Numbered from the stretch's first letter, positions 40,672 through 50,000 are shown. The stretch: 64,000 nucleotides of DNA from an uncultured Nocardioides sp. (GCF_947488025.1 NZ_CANKYS010000011.1:95954-159953), one strand, 5' to 3'. The notes: generated from the letters alone by a model not told the origin. Program-made: numbers and translations.

Positions 40672-42315
40672 TCAGCGGCGGCCGCTCTTGAACATCCCGC
40701 GGGCGATCTCGCGGGCGGCGGTGCTCATGAAGTCCTTGAACGCCCGTGACTTCACGACGCTCTCCATCATGCTGTCCTCCTCCTTCGGCGTGGACCGCCG
40801 GGAGGACGACTGCGACTTCTCGGTGACCCGCGCGTTCTTCTGCTCGCGCTCCATCTCCTTGACCCGGGCGTCCTCCGCGGCCTTGCGGGCGCCCTCCTCG
40901 AGCTTCTTGGCGAGCACCTCGCGGGCGGACTCGCGGTCGATCGCCTCGGCGTACTTCGCGGTGAGGGGCGACGCCGCGACCGCCGCCTCCATGTCCGCGG
41001 TGGGGGCGGGGTCCATGAGCGACTCCGGCGCCCGGAGGCGCGTCCACGCGACGGGCGTCGGGGCGCCGCGCTCGTTCATGACCGTGACCACGGCCTCGCC
41101 GATGCCCAGCGACGTGATGACCTCGCCGAGGTCGTCGTAGGCGCTGTTGGGGTAGGTGTTGACGGTCGCCTTGAGCGCCTTGGCGTCGTTGGGCGTGTGG
41201 GCGCGCAGCTGGTGCTGGACGCGGGAGCCGAGCTGGCCGAGCACCTCGTCGGGCACGTCGGTGGGCGACTGCGTCACGAAGAAGACACCGACGCCCTTCG
41301 ACCGGATCAGTCGAACGGTCTGGGCGATCTGGTCCAGGAAGGCGTCGGAGGCGTCGTTGAACAGCAGGTGCGCCTCGTCGAAGAAGAAGACCAGCTTGGG
41401 CTTGTCGAGGTCCCCCTCCTCCGGCAGGTCGTGGAAGAGGTCGGCGAGCAGCCACATGAGGAACGTCGAGAAGAGCGCCGGCCGGTCCTGGAGGTTCGGC
41501 AGCTCGAGCAGGCTGACGATGCCGCGTCCGTCCTCGGCGGTGCGCAGGAACTCCTTGGTCTCGAACTCCGGCTCCCCGAAGAAGACGTCGGCGCCCTGCG
41601 CCTCGAAGGCGACGAGCTCGCGCAGGATGACGCCGGCCGTCTGGGGCGAGAGGCCGCCGATGGTCTTGAGCTCGGCCTTCCCGGCTGCGTCTCCGGTGAG
41701 GTACTGCAGGACCGCCCGCAGGTCGGCCAGGTCGAGCAGCGGCAGCCCCTGCTTGTCGCAGTAGTAGAAGACCAGGCCGAGCGAGGACTCCTGCGTCTCG
41801 TTCAGGCCCAGCACCTTCGCGAGCAGGGTGGGACCGAACGCGCTCATCGTGACGCGGACGGGTACGCCGACACCCTGGCCGCCGATCGCGTAGAACTCGG
41901 TCGGGAAGCCGGTCGCCACCCACTCCTGGCCGACGCTCGACGTGCGAGCGGTGAGCTTGTCGCTGGGCTCGCCCGGGGCGCTGATGCCGGAGAGGTCGCC
42001 CTTGATGTCGGCGGCGAACACCGGCACCCCGTGGGCGCTGAGCTGCTCGGCGAGCAGCTGGAGGGTCTTCGTCTTGCCCGTGCCGGTGGCGCCGGCGACG
42101 AGGCCGTGACGGTTGAGCATCGCGAGCGGGATGCGGATGCGTACGTCGCTGAGGTTCTCCGCGTCCAGCATCAGGCCGCCGAGCTCGAGGGCCTCGCCCT
42201 CGAACCGGTAGCCGGGCGCGACCGCCGCCGAGATCGGGTCGGTGATCGGGTCCGAGATCGGGTCGGTGATCGGGTCGGTCGCCGCCGCCGGCTGGGCCTC
42301 AGGGGTCTCGCTCAT
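40672..42315 (-). CDS. HerA-like ATPase, DUF853 family
   Basis: A 547-residue P-loop ATPase of the HerA/FtsK-like class (bacterial DUF853). Walker A GATGTGKT is at 75-82, the metal-binding FAADIKGDLSG follows, Walker B is FFFDEAHLLF, and FFVTQSP is the sensor. The C-terminal 100 residues are charged and coiled-coil-like. The start MSETPEAQ carries a 16-residue DPIT/DPIS repeat. Possible roles are DNA translocation or a membrane-unlinked motor; no partner nuclease (NurA) is adjacent. Confidence 0.85.
   Translation of the reverse strand: MSETPEAQPAAATDPITDPISDPITDPISAAVAPGYRFEGEALELGGLMLDAENLSDVRIRIPLAMLNRHGLVAGATGTGKTKTLQLLAEQLSAHGVPVFAADIKGDLSGISAPGEPSDKLTARTSSVGQEWVATGFPTEFYAIGGQGVGVPVRVTMSAFGPTLLAKVLGLNETQESSLGLVFYYCDKQGLPLLDLADLRAVLQYLTGDAAGKAELKTIGGLSPQTAGVILRELVAFEAQGADVFFGEPEFETKEFLRTAEDGRGIVSLLELPNLQDRPALFSTFLMWLLADLFHDLPEEGDLDKPKLVFFFDEAHLLFNDASDAFLDQIAQTVRLIRSKGVGVFFVTQSPTDVPDEVLGQLGSRVQHQLRAHTPNDAKALKATVNTYPNSAYDDLGEVITSLGIGEAVVTVMNERGAPTPVAWTRLRAPESLMDPAPTADMEAAVAASPLTAKYAEAIDRESAREVLAKKLEEGARKAAEDARVKEMEREQKNARVTEKSQSSSRRSTPKEEDSMMESVVKSRAFKDFMSTAAREIARGMFKSGRR
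42232..42279. repeat. Four 12-bp tandem repeats in the HerA-like gene start
   Basis: GATCGGGTCGGT (one copy ends CCGA) occurs four times in a row and encodes a DPIT/DPIS repeat at residues 14-29. It is outside the conserved ATPase domain. Confidence 0.88.
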
Positions 42316-42373
42316 GCCGGCGAGCCTAGCCACGCAGGGAGGCGACGACGAGGTCCCTCGGGGCGGCGTCGTT

Positions 42374-42685
42374 ATGATCACCGCCGTGATCTTCAAGCGG
42401 GTGGGCGACGGCCGGCCCTACCCCGACCACGGGCTCGACTCGCGCGGCTGGGCCGACCTGCCCCCGCGCCAGGTGCGGCTCGACGAGCTGGTGACCACCA
42501 AGGACACCTTGCGGCTCGACACGCTCCTCGACGAGGACTCGACGTTCTACGGCGACCTGTTCGCCCACGTCGTGCAGTGGAAGGGCGACCTCTACCTCGA
42601 GGACGGCCTGCACCGCGCCCTCCGCGCCGCTCTCCAGCAACGCAGCGTGCTGCATGCGCGCGTGCACCAGGCGGCCGATCAATGA
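42374..42685 (+). CDS. Conserved actinobacterial protein, ParB-like fold
   Basis: A 103-residue protein found beside LytR_C genes in actinobacteria, sometimes annotated as a VapB-type antitoxin. It has VRLDELVTTKDTLRLDTLLDEDSTFYGDLFAHVVQWKGDLYLEDGLHRALRAAL, of which the DGLHRALRAAL piece resembles the ParB-type nucleotide-binding motif. No toxin gene is adjacent, so an antitoxin role is doubtful. The ATG at 42374 is used. Its stop overlaps the start of the LytR_C gene. Confidence 0.72.
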   Translation: MITAVIFKRVGDGRPYPDHGLDSRGWADLPPRQVRLDELVTTKDTLRLDTLLDEDSTFYGDLFAHVVQWKGDLYLEDGLHRALRAALQQRSVLHARVHQAADQ

Positions 42686-43185
42686 GCGGGGCGGCCAAGT
42701 CGGCGCTCACCCTGACCGTCCTCGCGGTGCTACTGGTGGTCGCCGCGGTGTGGGGCTGGGCCGCCTTCACCGAGCCGTTCCCCGAGGACGAGCCGGTCGC
42801 GATCTGCGAGGACGCGACGGTGTCCGCCGGGTCCGAGGTGCGCCGCGACCAGGTGGTGGTGAGCGTCTTCAACGGCAGCAAGCGCAGCGGGCTTGCCGGT
42901 GCCACGAGCGCCCAGCTCACCGAGCGCGGCTTCGTCGAGGGCACGGTCGGCGACTCCCCGCAGCCGGCGGCCACCACCCAGATCTGGTCCTCCGACCCGA
43001 CGAACCCGGCAGTGGTCCTCGTGAAGCGGCAGTTCAAGCGCGCGAAGGTCGTCCAGGGGGACGCCCTCGGACCGGGCGTCGTCGTCGTGGTGGGCGAGAA
43101 GTTCCAGTCGCTGAAGAAGAAGCAGGTCGAGTCGGTGGTCGCCCAGGCCGACGCGACCTGGTGCCGGGCCACCGGCTCGGAGTGA
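42682..43185 (+). CDS. LytR C-terminal domain protein, membrane anchored
   Basis: A 167-residue protein with one N-terminal helix (about 8-29) and an extracytoplasmic LytR_C (VanY/LCP tail) domain: VSVFNGSKRSGLAGATSAQLTERGF, then VVLVKRQFKRAKVV and VVVVVGEKF. It lacks the LCP phosphotransferase domain. Such proteins are thought to take part in cell-wall polymer attachment. The ATG overlaps the stop of the preceding gene (ATGA), so both are made together. Confidence 0.85.
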   Translation: MSGAAKSALTLTVLAVLLVVAAVWGWAAFTEPFPEDEPVAICEDATVSAGSEVRRDQVVVSVFNGSKRSGLAGATSAQLTERGFVEGTVGDSPQPAATTQIWSSDPTNPAVVLVKRQFKRAKVVQGDALGPGVVVVVGEKFQSLKKKQVESVVAQADATWCRATGSE

Positions 43186-43237
43186 CCCCGCGGGCCTGAA
43201 CCGGGCAGCCCGGCCGCCTGACCTCCGCCGCGGTTCT

Positions 43238-44755
43238 TCAGTCCTTGGGGCGGCGCGACGGGTCGCCGACCCACTGGGCGAGCCGGCCGTTGTCGGAGAC
43301 CTGGCGCATGCGCGACTCGGTGGCGTCGCGCAGCTTGCGCGGCGTGACGACGAGCAGGTCGTCGCCGTGGCGCAGGACCGTACGTCGTTCGGGCACGAGC
43401 ACCTCGCCGGACCGGATGACCAGGGAGACCGAGGCTCCCGGCGGCAGCCGCAGCTCGCCGACCTCGACGCCGTGCATCTTCGACGTGGGTGCGATGGTCA
43501 CCTGCAGGAGGTCGGCGGCGACCCGGTCGAGGGGCGCGGCCTCCACGTCGAGGCCGCGCGGCTCCGAACGGCGCGCGACGCCGAGCATCCGGGCCACCCA
43601 GGGCAGGGTGGGGCCGGTCAGCAGGGTGTAGACGACGACCATCACGAAGACGATGTCGAACAGGTCCTCGGCGCCCGTCACCCCCTCGGCCAGCGGGATC
43701 GTGGCGAGCACGATCGGCACCGCACCGCGCAGGCCGGCCCACGACAGGAACGCCAGGTCGCGCGGGCCCATCGGCTGCACGATGCTGCTCACCAGGACCG
43801 ACAGCGGTCGGGCCACGAGGGTGAGGACGAGACCGGTCGCCAGAGCCTGCACGACGGTGTCGAGGTCGATCCGCGCGGGCGAGAGGAGCAGCCCGAGCAT
43901 CACGAACAGCCCGATCTGGGCCAGCCACGCGACGCCCTCGGAGAAGGAGCGGGTCGCGACCCGGTGCGGCAGCTCGCTGTTGCCGAGGATGAGCGCGGCG
44001 ACGTAGATCGCGGCGAACCCGGAGGCGTGCACGGCCGAGGCGGCGCCGTACGCCGTGAACGCGAGGCACAGCACCGCGAGCGGGTAGAGGCCCGAGGACG
44101 GCAGCGCCGCCCGGCGCATGATCCACGCCCCCGCGAAGCCGATCGCCACCCCGATCATGCCGCCGGCGATCAGCTCGAAGACGATGAGGCCGCTGGTCCG
44201 CAGCAGCCCGGACTCGCCCACGGCGCCGGTGGAGATGATCCCCACGAGCACCACCACTGGTGCGTCGTTGAGCCCCGACTCCGCCTCCAGCGCGCCGGTG
44301 AGGCGCTTGGGCAGCGGCAGCGCCCGCAGGACCGAGAACACCGCCGCCGCGTCGGTGGGCGAGCAGATGGCGCCCAGCAGGATCGCCAGCTCCCACGGCA
44401 GCCCGAGGAGGTAGTGGGTGCCGACGGCGACGAGCGCCACCGACACGGCCACTCCGATCGTCGCCAACGAGAGCCCGAGGGCGACGCTCGAGCGCATCTG
44501 CCGCCAGTCGGTGGTCAGACCACCTTCGGCGAGGATGACCGCCAGGGCACCGAAGCCCAGCGCGTGGGCGAGCTGGGCGTCGTCGAACGGGATGCCGAAG
44601 GGCCCTCCCTCCCCGAGCAGCACGCCGATGAAGAGGTAGATGAGCAGCGACGGCAGCCCGGCGCGCGCCGAGACCCGCACCGCGAGGATCGCCGCCAGCG
44701 TCACGACCGCACCGACCAGCACGAACTCGTCGAGCTGGTGGACGTCGAACGTCAT
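43238..44755 (-). CDS. Potassium/proton antiporter (NhaP2/CvrA type) with TrkA_C
   Basis: A 505-residue CPA1-family antiporter. About 12 membrane helices span residues 10-390, with the ion-binding LGAICSPTDAAAVFS and LNDAPVVVLVG motifs characteristic of this family, and SWAGLRGAVPIVLA late in the chain. A TrkA_C regulatory domain covers about 410-480. It should exchange K+ (or Na+) for H+ across the inner membrane. AGAGGTGTGC precedes the ATG at 44755. No partner gene is adjacent. Confidence 0.9.
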   Translation of the reverse strand: MTFDVHQLDEFVLVGAVVTLAAILAVRVSARAGLPSLLIYLFIGVLLGEGGPFGIPFDDAQLAHALGFGALAVILAEGGLTTDWRQMRSSVALGLSLATIGVAVSVALVAVGTHYLLGLPWELAILLGAICSPTDAAAVFSVLRALPLPKRLTGALEAESGLNDAPVVVLVGIISTGAVGESGLLRTSGLIVFELIAGGMIGVAIGFAGAWIMRRAALPSSGLYPLAVLCLAFTAYGAASAVHASGFAAIYVAALILGNSELPHRVATRSFSEGVAWLAQIGLFVMLGLLLSPARIDLDTVVQALATGLVLTLVARPLSVLVSSIVQPMGPRDLAFLSWAGLRGAVPIVLATIPLAEGVTGAEDLFDIVFVMVVVYTLLTGPTLPWVARMLGVARRSEPRGLDVEAAPLDRVAADLLQVTIAPTSKMHGVEVGELRLPPGASVSLVIRSGEVLVPERRTVLRHGDDLLVVTPRKLRDATESRMRQVSDNGRLAQWVGDPSRRPKD

Positions 44756-44957
44756 GCACACCTCTGGGCGGCGCTTCGGGTTGCGGGGCCACTGGATCCT
44801 ATCGGCCGTCCGGGGGCGCGGCGGCCGCGTCGTGGGGGACGGACGGTCCGCCCGGTGCGCCGCGGAGGTCGCCTGCGGCACAATCGCGTGCCGGGAGGGG
44901 ACGTTTGGCGATCCGCCCGACCGGGTAGGCGTCCCCGGACGAGAGAGGGAGTGATCG

Positions 44958-45392
44958 ATGTACGGCGACACCGCCGCGGGCCGCAAGCGCGTCGCGCAGC
45001 TCCGGGAGCAGGGCGGCGACATCCGGGCGCTGGCCGCCCGCCTCGTCTCCCAGGCCGAAGCCGTGCCCTGGCGCGGCAAGGCCGCCGACGCGATGCGCGA
45101 GCGGGTCAAGGAGCGGGCTGCCCACCTGCGCAGCGCCGCCGCCCACCACGAGACCGCCGCCGACTCGCTCGCCCACCACCTCACGGAGGTCGAGTCGCTG
45201 AAGGAGGCGATCGACCAACGTGCCCACAAGGCCACCGGGCTCGTCGAGGACGCCCGCACCCGCGTCAGCCACGCCACGGGGCCGGACGGTGCGCCGCCCG
45301 AGCCCGACGAGACCGACGCCGCGCTGCTGGCCTTCGACCCTCCGCCGGCCGGTCACCGCGACTGGCTGACCGTCACGCTCCCGGGGCTCTGA
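44958..45392 (+). CDS. WXG100-superfamily-like protein (first gene of an ESX-related cassette)
   Basis: A 144-residue all-helical protein. The turn W38-R39-G40 separates helix 1 from helix 2 (KAADAMRERVKERAAHLRSAA), as in WXG100 proteins, but the chain is longer, with an acidic Pro-rich tail (PPEPDETD). GAGAGAGGGAG precedes the ATG. The next gene begins one base after its stop. With the downstream EspG-like and hydrolase-fold genes it forms a compact unit, 4.5 kb from the eccC-side of the main ESX locus. It is a likely substrate or carrier, but function is not shown. Confidence 0.72.
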   Translation: MYGDTAAGRKRVAQLREQGGDIRALAARLVSQAEAVPWRGKAADAMRERVKERAAHLRSAAAHHETAADSLAHHLTEVESLKEAIDQRAHKATGLVEDARTRVSHATGPDGAPPEPDETDAALLAFDPPPAGHRDWLTVTLPGL

Positions 45393-45393
45393 C

Positions 45394-46344
45394 ATGGTGA
45401 CCATCGACCTGACCACACCTCCTCCGCCGCCCACGAGCTTCATCGACGCGATGGCCCGGCGCCTGGCGCTGACGCTGCCCGAGCTCCGCCTGGTCGCCGA
45501 GCTCGCCGGCGGGGCGCCGCTGCCCTTCGACCTGCCCGACGGGGGGGACGACGTCGCCGACGCGGGCTCGCTCTCCGGGCGGCTGGGGCAGAGCCGGGGC
45601 TCGGCCGAGGACTCCGCCTACGCCGAGGCCCTCCGCACGCTCCACGACCCGGAGGACACCCTGCGCCGCCGCGGACTGGTGACCGATGCAGGCGCCGAGC
45701 CCGGCATCGTCGGAGCGGTCGGGCTGCTCGCGACGCCGCGGCTCGCCCTCGACATCGACGTCGCGGCCGGGACCACCCAGGTCAAGGCCTGGCACCGCCA
45801 GTCCGGTGGCGCGGTCGCCAGCCTCTCGACCTGCGACGGCATCGTCTTCGAGCTGGCGTGGTTCCCCGTCGACCAGTGGACCACCGAGCTCGCCCGGGTC
45901 ACCGCCCCGCCCGAGGACCTGCCGCTCGGCACCTCCCACGTGCCGGCCCGGCTCGACGTGCCCTACGCGCTCGCCGACTCGGTCGGGGAGGCGCTGCGCT
46001 CGGGCCGGTCCGACCTCGTGCCCGTCCTCGTCGGCCAGTCCGACGGGATCGTCCTGGCCGACGGCCGGGAGATCAGCGGTCCCGAGGCCGTCGACGCCGT
46101 GTCGGCCGTGCACACCGAGGGTCGCGGTCGCATGCGGATCCTCGCCGCCGAGGTGTCCGAGCGCGCGACCACGTCGGTCGGCGTCGTGTCGTGGGTGCTG
46201 CTCCGCGACGGCTGGCACTCCCTGACCCCCCGCCACGACGACGGCGCGCGCGTCGCGGTCACCCGCGTCGACCCCGACGACCTGGCCACCGAGCTGGCAC
46301 CCGTGCTGGCCCAGGTCACCGCACCGGAGGACATCCCGACATGA
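45394..46344 (+). CDS. EspG-like ESX-associated protein (putative chaperone)
   Basis: A 316-residue soluble protein. The arrangement (SFIDAMARRLALTLPELRLVAELAGGAPLPF, then strands with LFELAWFPVDQW-like sequence and a final WVLLRDGWHSLTPRHDD) resembles the EspG family of ESX chaperones that bind PE/PPE and related substrates. The identification is tentative: no PE/PPE genes are present. Its place between the WXG-like protein and the hydrolase-fold protein, and overlap with the latter's ATG, argues that it handles one of them. Confidence 0.5.
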   Translation: MVTIDLTTPPPPPTSFIDAMARRLALTLPELRLVAELAGGAPLPFDLPDGGDDVADAGSLSGRLGQSRGSAEDSAYAEALRTLHDPEDTLRRRGLVTDAGAEPGIVGAVGLLATPRLALDIDVAAGTTQVKAWHRQSGGAVASLSTCDGIVFELAWFPVDQWTTELARVTAPPEDLPLGTSHVPARLDVPYALADSVGEALRSGRSDLVPVLVGQSDGIVLADGREISGPEAVDAVSAVHTEGRGRMRILAAEVSERATTSVGVVSWVLLRDGWHSLTPRHDDGARVAVTRVDPDDLATELAPVLAQVTAPEDIPT

Positions 46345-47666
46345 GTGGTCTCGACATCCCCCGCACCCACGACGGCCCGCCGGACGCGTCGTCCGCCTCG
46401 GTCGCCGCCGACAAGTACGACCAGATGCTGGCGCTGGCCGACCTGTTCGACAGCTCCGGCACCGAGATGCGCACCCGCGCCCGGCTCGGCAGCGAGATCC
46501 TGGGCGACGACGACGTCGTCGACTCCGGCGAGCTGTCCAAGGCGACCTGGGGGCAGGCCGAGGAGGACATCCGGGCCGCCACCACCGGCAAGAACGGGCT
46601 GCTGACCCGCTCGGTCGAGCTCGACGCCGACGCGCTCGTCGTACGCGCCACGGTCCTCACCTACCGCTGGATCGACGAGCTGCAGGAGGCCGCCTACAAG
46701 ACGCTCGGCTCCATCGCCGGCCGCGCGATCGGCTACCTCGCCCCCGAGGTCGCGCTCGGCGGCGCGATCGTGAGCGCCGGGCTCATCGAGACCGACACGC
46801 TCGACCGCGACGGCGTCACGGCCTACCTGAGCGAGCTCGCCGAGAACAACCCCGAGCTGATGGACCACCTCTCCGGTGGCGGTGGCCTGCTCGACGGGCT
46901 GCACATGCGCTCGCTCCTCACCGCCGGGGCGCTCGCGTCCGACCAGGGCGCCCACGCGGCGCGCGGAGGGCTGCGGGCGATCGGCGTGGAGCCGTTCCCG
47001 GCCGACGCAGTGTCGGCCTTCCGCGACTCCGCGGGGTCGTTCGTCGAGGTCGAGGCGCCGGAGACGGAGGTCGACAGCACCACCGCGACGCCGCCGCGCT
47101 CGCTGGAGGAGCTGATGGCCAACCTCCTCGCCGAGGACCGCCGGATCAGCGTGCAGCGCGTCGGCGCCGGCCGTTACATCGCCTACCTCCCGGGCTCGCT
47201 CACCCACGACACCGGCCGGTTGCGCCTCGTCGGCGCCGACCCGACCACGTCGGCCGGCCAGGTGGTGCGCGCGATCGAGAAGGCGGTCACCGACGACGAC
47301 GCCCGCGTGATGCTCGTCGGCTCGGCGGCCGGCGGCGCGATCGCCGCCGAGATCGCCGCCACCGCCCGCTCGTCGCGCTTCGTGGTCGACCAGGTCGTCA
47401 CCGCGGGTGCCCCGTCCGCGCAGGTGCCGCGGATCCCCGAGGCCACCCGGGTGCTGTCGCTGGAGGACCGCTCCGACCCGGTGGTGCTGCTCGGCTCGCT
47501 GATCAACGCCTCGATCGCCAACCGGCTCACGGTGGTCTTCGACGCGGCCGGGGCCGAGGGCACCCAGCTCTACGTCGCCGGCGCCCGGGCCGCCGACACG
47601 GCTGCGCACCCCGAGCTGCGGGCCGAGATCAACCGCCTGCAGGACCTCGGGTTCCTCGCGGGCTGA
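46341..47666 (+). CDS. Putative ESX effector with alpha/beta-hydrolase-like domain
   Basis: A 441-residue protein. The N-terminal half (to about 260) is helical, with one hydrophobic stretch near 118-142 (AGRAIGYLAPEVALGGAIVSAGL). The second half has alternating strands and helices and an elbow-like VMLVGSAAGGAIAAEIA (323-340), as in lipases, where Gly-x-Ser-x-Gly is expected; here the nucleophile position is Ala329. A lipase-like DAA and VVTAGAPSA follow. The start overlaps the EspG-like stop. It may be an inactive hydrolase-fold or unusual effector. No signal peptide. Confidence 0.6.
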   Translation: MSGLDIPRTHDGPPDASSASVAADKYDQMLALADLFDSSGTEMRTRARLGSEILGDDDVVDSGELSKATWGQAEEDIRAATTGKNGLLTRSVELDADALVVRATVLTYRWIDELQEAAYKTLGSIAGRAIGYLAPEVALGGAIVSAGLIETDTLDRDGVTAYLSELAENNPELMDHLSGGGGLLDGLHMRSLLTAGALASDQGAHAARGGLRAIGVEPFPADAVSAFRDSAGSFVEVEAPETEVDSTTATPPRSLEELMANLLAEDRRISVQRVGAGRYIAYLPGSLTHDTGRLRLVGADPTTSAGQVVRAIEKAVTDDDARVMLVGSAAGGAIAAEIAATARSSRFVVDQVVTAGAPSAQVPRIPEATRVLSLEDRSDPVVLLGSLINASIANRLTVVFDAAGAEGTQLYVAGARAADTAAHPELRAEINRLQDLGFLAG

Positions 47667-47679
47667 GCAGGTCGCGAGC

Positions 47680-49059
47680 TCAGACGATGCCGTGCACGAA
47701 CTCGCCGAGCTGGGCGAGGTTGCGGCACTCCACCATCGCGACGATCTCGCCGTAGCGATCGGCCGCGCTGTCACCCGTGCCCCAGTGGCGGGGGTGCTCC
47801 GGGTTGAGCCACCAGGCGTGGCGCGCCCGGCCGGCGAGCTCGCCGAGCACCGGCAGCGCGAGGTCGCTGTAGTTGGACCGGCCGTCGCCCAGCACCAGCA
47901 ACGAGGACCGCGGCCCGACCGCGTCGGGGTGCTCCTCGGCGAACCGCGTCAGCGCCCTCCCGTAGTTGGTGCGCCCCCACAGCGCGGCCTGGGAGATCCG
48001 TCCGGCGAGCGAGTCCATCACCTCGACCACGTCGGCCCCCGGTCGGAAGCTGTCGCTGACCTCCACGACGTCGTCGACGAAGGTGAACGCGCGCACGCCG
48101 CTGAACGCCTCCCGCAGGGCGAACACCAGCATCAGGGTGAACTGCGCGAAGTTCGCCACCGAGCCGCTGACGTCGCAGAGCACGACCAGGTCGGTGCGGT
48201 GCGGACGCTTCGGGCGGTGGTGGGTGGTCAGCGGCACCCCACCGGTCGCGATCGACGCGCGCACGGTGCGGCGTACGTCGAGAGGGCCCCGTCGGCGCGC
48301 GTGCTGCTCCTTGGTGAGCCGGGCGGCGAGCCGGCGGGCGAGGGGGTAGATCTCGCGGCGCATCTCCTCGAGGTCGCTGCGACGGGCGGCGGTGAAGTCG
48401 AGCCGGTCGATGGTGGGCCGGACGGTGACGTCGACGACGTGCGCGGGCCCCTTCTCCTCGGCGATGCGACGCCGGGCATCGCCCTCGACCAGACGCGTGA
48501 ACTCACCGATCCGGCGTCCGGCCACCCGCTGTGCGTGCTCGTCGTCGAGTCCCTCTCCGAGCAGCCCCTGCACCAGCCGGTCCAGGAGCTCGCCGGGTGA
48601 CACCCGCTGGAGCGAGGTGTAGGCCGACCAGCTCGACAGGCCCGGTCCGCGCCCGGGCATCGCCCCGAAGCGCGCGACCGCCTCGACTGCAAGGTCCTGC
48701 AACGTCCGACCGTCCTGGGCCTGCCCGTCGCCGGAGGCGAGGGCATCGGCCAGCGCCTCGCGGAAGCGCTCGAGGTCGGGCCCGGTGTCCTGCGGGCCCG
48801 ACGCCGGCTCGAGCCCGTCACCGGCGACGCCGCTGCCGACGAGCCGCGGGAACCAGATGTCGAAGACGGCGTCGAAGGTGACCCGCTGCGGCTGCCGCTT
48901 CACGAGCGTGGCGGCGTAGGCGGCGCGCACCGTCTCGCGGTCGTGCCAGTGCACCTTCTCCAGCGCGCTGATCGCATCGAGTCCCTCGGCCAGCGACACC
49001 GAGAGGCCGGCCGAGCGCAGCGCCTCGACGAAGCCGATGTGGGTGTCGAGCAGGCTCAT
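47680..49059 (-). CDS. vWA domain protein (CoxE-like), MoxR partner
   Basis: A 459-residue protein. The N-terminal half is helical and specific to the family; a von Willebrand A-like domain fills about 260-430, with the MIDAS-type LVVLCDVSGSVANF (D-x-S-x-S), then FVDDVVEVSD and LLVLGDGRSN. It ends FVHGIV. It overlaps the MoxR gene (ATGA), so ATPase and vWA protein are coupled, as in metal-insertion or protein-maturation pairs. No maturation substrate is adjacent. Confidence 0.87.
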   Translation of the reverse strand: MSLLDTHIGFVEALRSAGLSVSLAEGLDAISALEKVHWHDRETVRAAYAATLVKRQPQRVTFDAVFDIWFPRLVGSGVAGDGLEPASGPQDTGPDLERFREALADALASGDGQAQDGRTLQDLAVEAVARFGAMPGRGPGLSSWSAYTSLQRVSPGELLDRLVQGLLGEGLDDEHAQRVAGRRIGEFTRLVEGDARRRIAEEKGPAHVVDVTVRPTIDRLDFTAARRSDLEEMRREIYPLARRLAARLTKEQHARRRGPLDVRRTVRASIATGGVPLTTHHRPKRPHRTDLVVLCDVSGSVANFAQFTLMLVFALREAFSGVRAFTFVDDVVEVSDSFRPGADVVEVMDSLAGRISQAALWGRTNYGRALTRFAEEHPDAVGPRSSLLVLGDGRSNYSDLALPVLGELAGRARHAWWLNPEHPRHWGTGDSAADRYGEIVAMVECRNLAQLGEFVHGIV

Positions 49060-49922
49060 CGCGGGAGCTTCAGCTCCTTCATCGCACGTTGCTGGTCCGA
49101 TGAGTGCTTGAGCACGACCCCGAGCGTGCGCGCGACGGTGGCCTCGTCGAGGTCGCCGACCTGGAGCGCGATCAACGTGCGCGCCCAGTCCACGGACTCG
49201 GCGATCGAGGGGGCCTTCTTGAGCTCGAGCTCGCGCAGGCGTACGACGACGTCGACCAGCTGGGCGACGACCCTCTCGTCGAGCCGCGGCACCTGGCTCG
49301 TGACGATCGCCCGCTCGCGCTCGGCGTCGGGGTAGTCGAGGTGCAGGAACAGGCAACGGCGCTTGACCGCCTCGGACAGCTCACGGCTGGCGTTGGACGT
49401 CAGCACCACGAACGGACGTCGGGTGGCCGTCACGGTGCCCAGCTCGGGGATCGTGACCTGGAAGTCGCTGAGCACCTCGAGCAGCAGCCCCTCGACCTCG
49501 ATGTCGGTCTTGTCGACCTCGTCGACGAGCAGCACCGTCGGCTCGTCGCGCCGGATCGCGCCGAGCAGCGGGCGGGTCAGGAGGAACTCCTCGGTGAAGA
49601 TGTCGTCGTGGGTCTCGCTCCAGGCCTGGTCGGTGCCGGTCGCCTGGATCCGGAGCAGCTGCTTCTTGTAGTTCCACTCGTAGAGCGCCCGCGCCTCGTC
49701 GAGGCCCTCGTAGCACTGCAGCCGCACCAGCTCCGCCCCCGTCGCCCGGGCGACCGCCTTGGCGAGCTCGGTCTTGCCGACGCCCGCCGGGCCCTCGATG
49801 AGCAGCGGCTTCTCCAGCGCACCGGCGAGGTACGCCGTCAGCGCCGTGGCGTCGTCGGTGAGGTAGCCGGTCTCGCGCAACCGCGCCGCGGCGTCGTCCG
49901 GGGACTCGAACCAGGTCGTCAC
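49056..49922 (-). CDS. MoxR family AAA ATPase
   Basis: A 288-residue MoxR-type ATPase. Walker A GPAGVGKT (44-51), a YEWNYKKQLL segment as in ATPases acting on cofactor assembly, Walker B VLLVDEVDK, then PFVVLTSNASRELS and RCLFLHLDYP. It works with the downstream vWA protein, probably as a chaperone pair for a metalloenzyme or complex. Its 5' flank carries tRNA-Ser(TGA). Length is slightly short for the family but complete. Confidence 0.9.
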   Translation of the reverse strand: MTTWFESPDDAAARLRETGYLTDDATALTAYLAGALEKPLLIEGPAGVGKTELAKAVARATGAELVRLQCYEGLDEARALYEWNYKKQLLRIQATGTDQAWSETHDDIFTEEFLLTRPLLGAIRRDEPTVLLVDEVDKTDIEVEGLLLEVLSDFQVTIPELGTVTATRRPFVVLTSNASRELSEAVKRRCLFLHLDYPDAERERAIVTSQVPRLDERVVAQLVDVVVRLRELELKKAPSIAESVDWARTLIALQVGDLDEATVARTLGVVLKHSSDQQRAMKELKLPR

Positions 49923-50000
49923 CGGGCGAGCGTAGTCGGCGGCTGGGTGGTCACGGCGGAGCGCTCGCTGCGCTCACGCTCCTCGCGTCAAAGATGTCTC

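Noticed and set aside
42374..42685. Type II toxin-antitoxin module
   Set aside because: The protein is sometimes called VapB-like, but no PIN-domain or other toxin gene is adjacent; the neighbour is a LytR_C protein.
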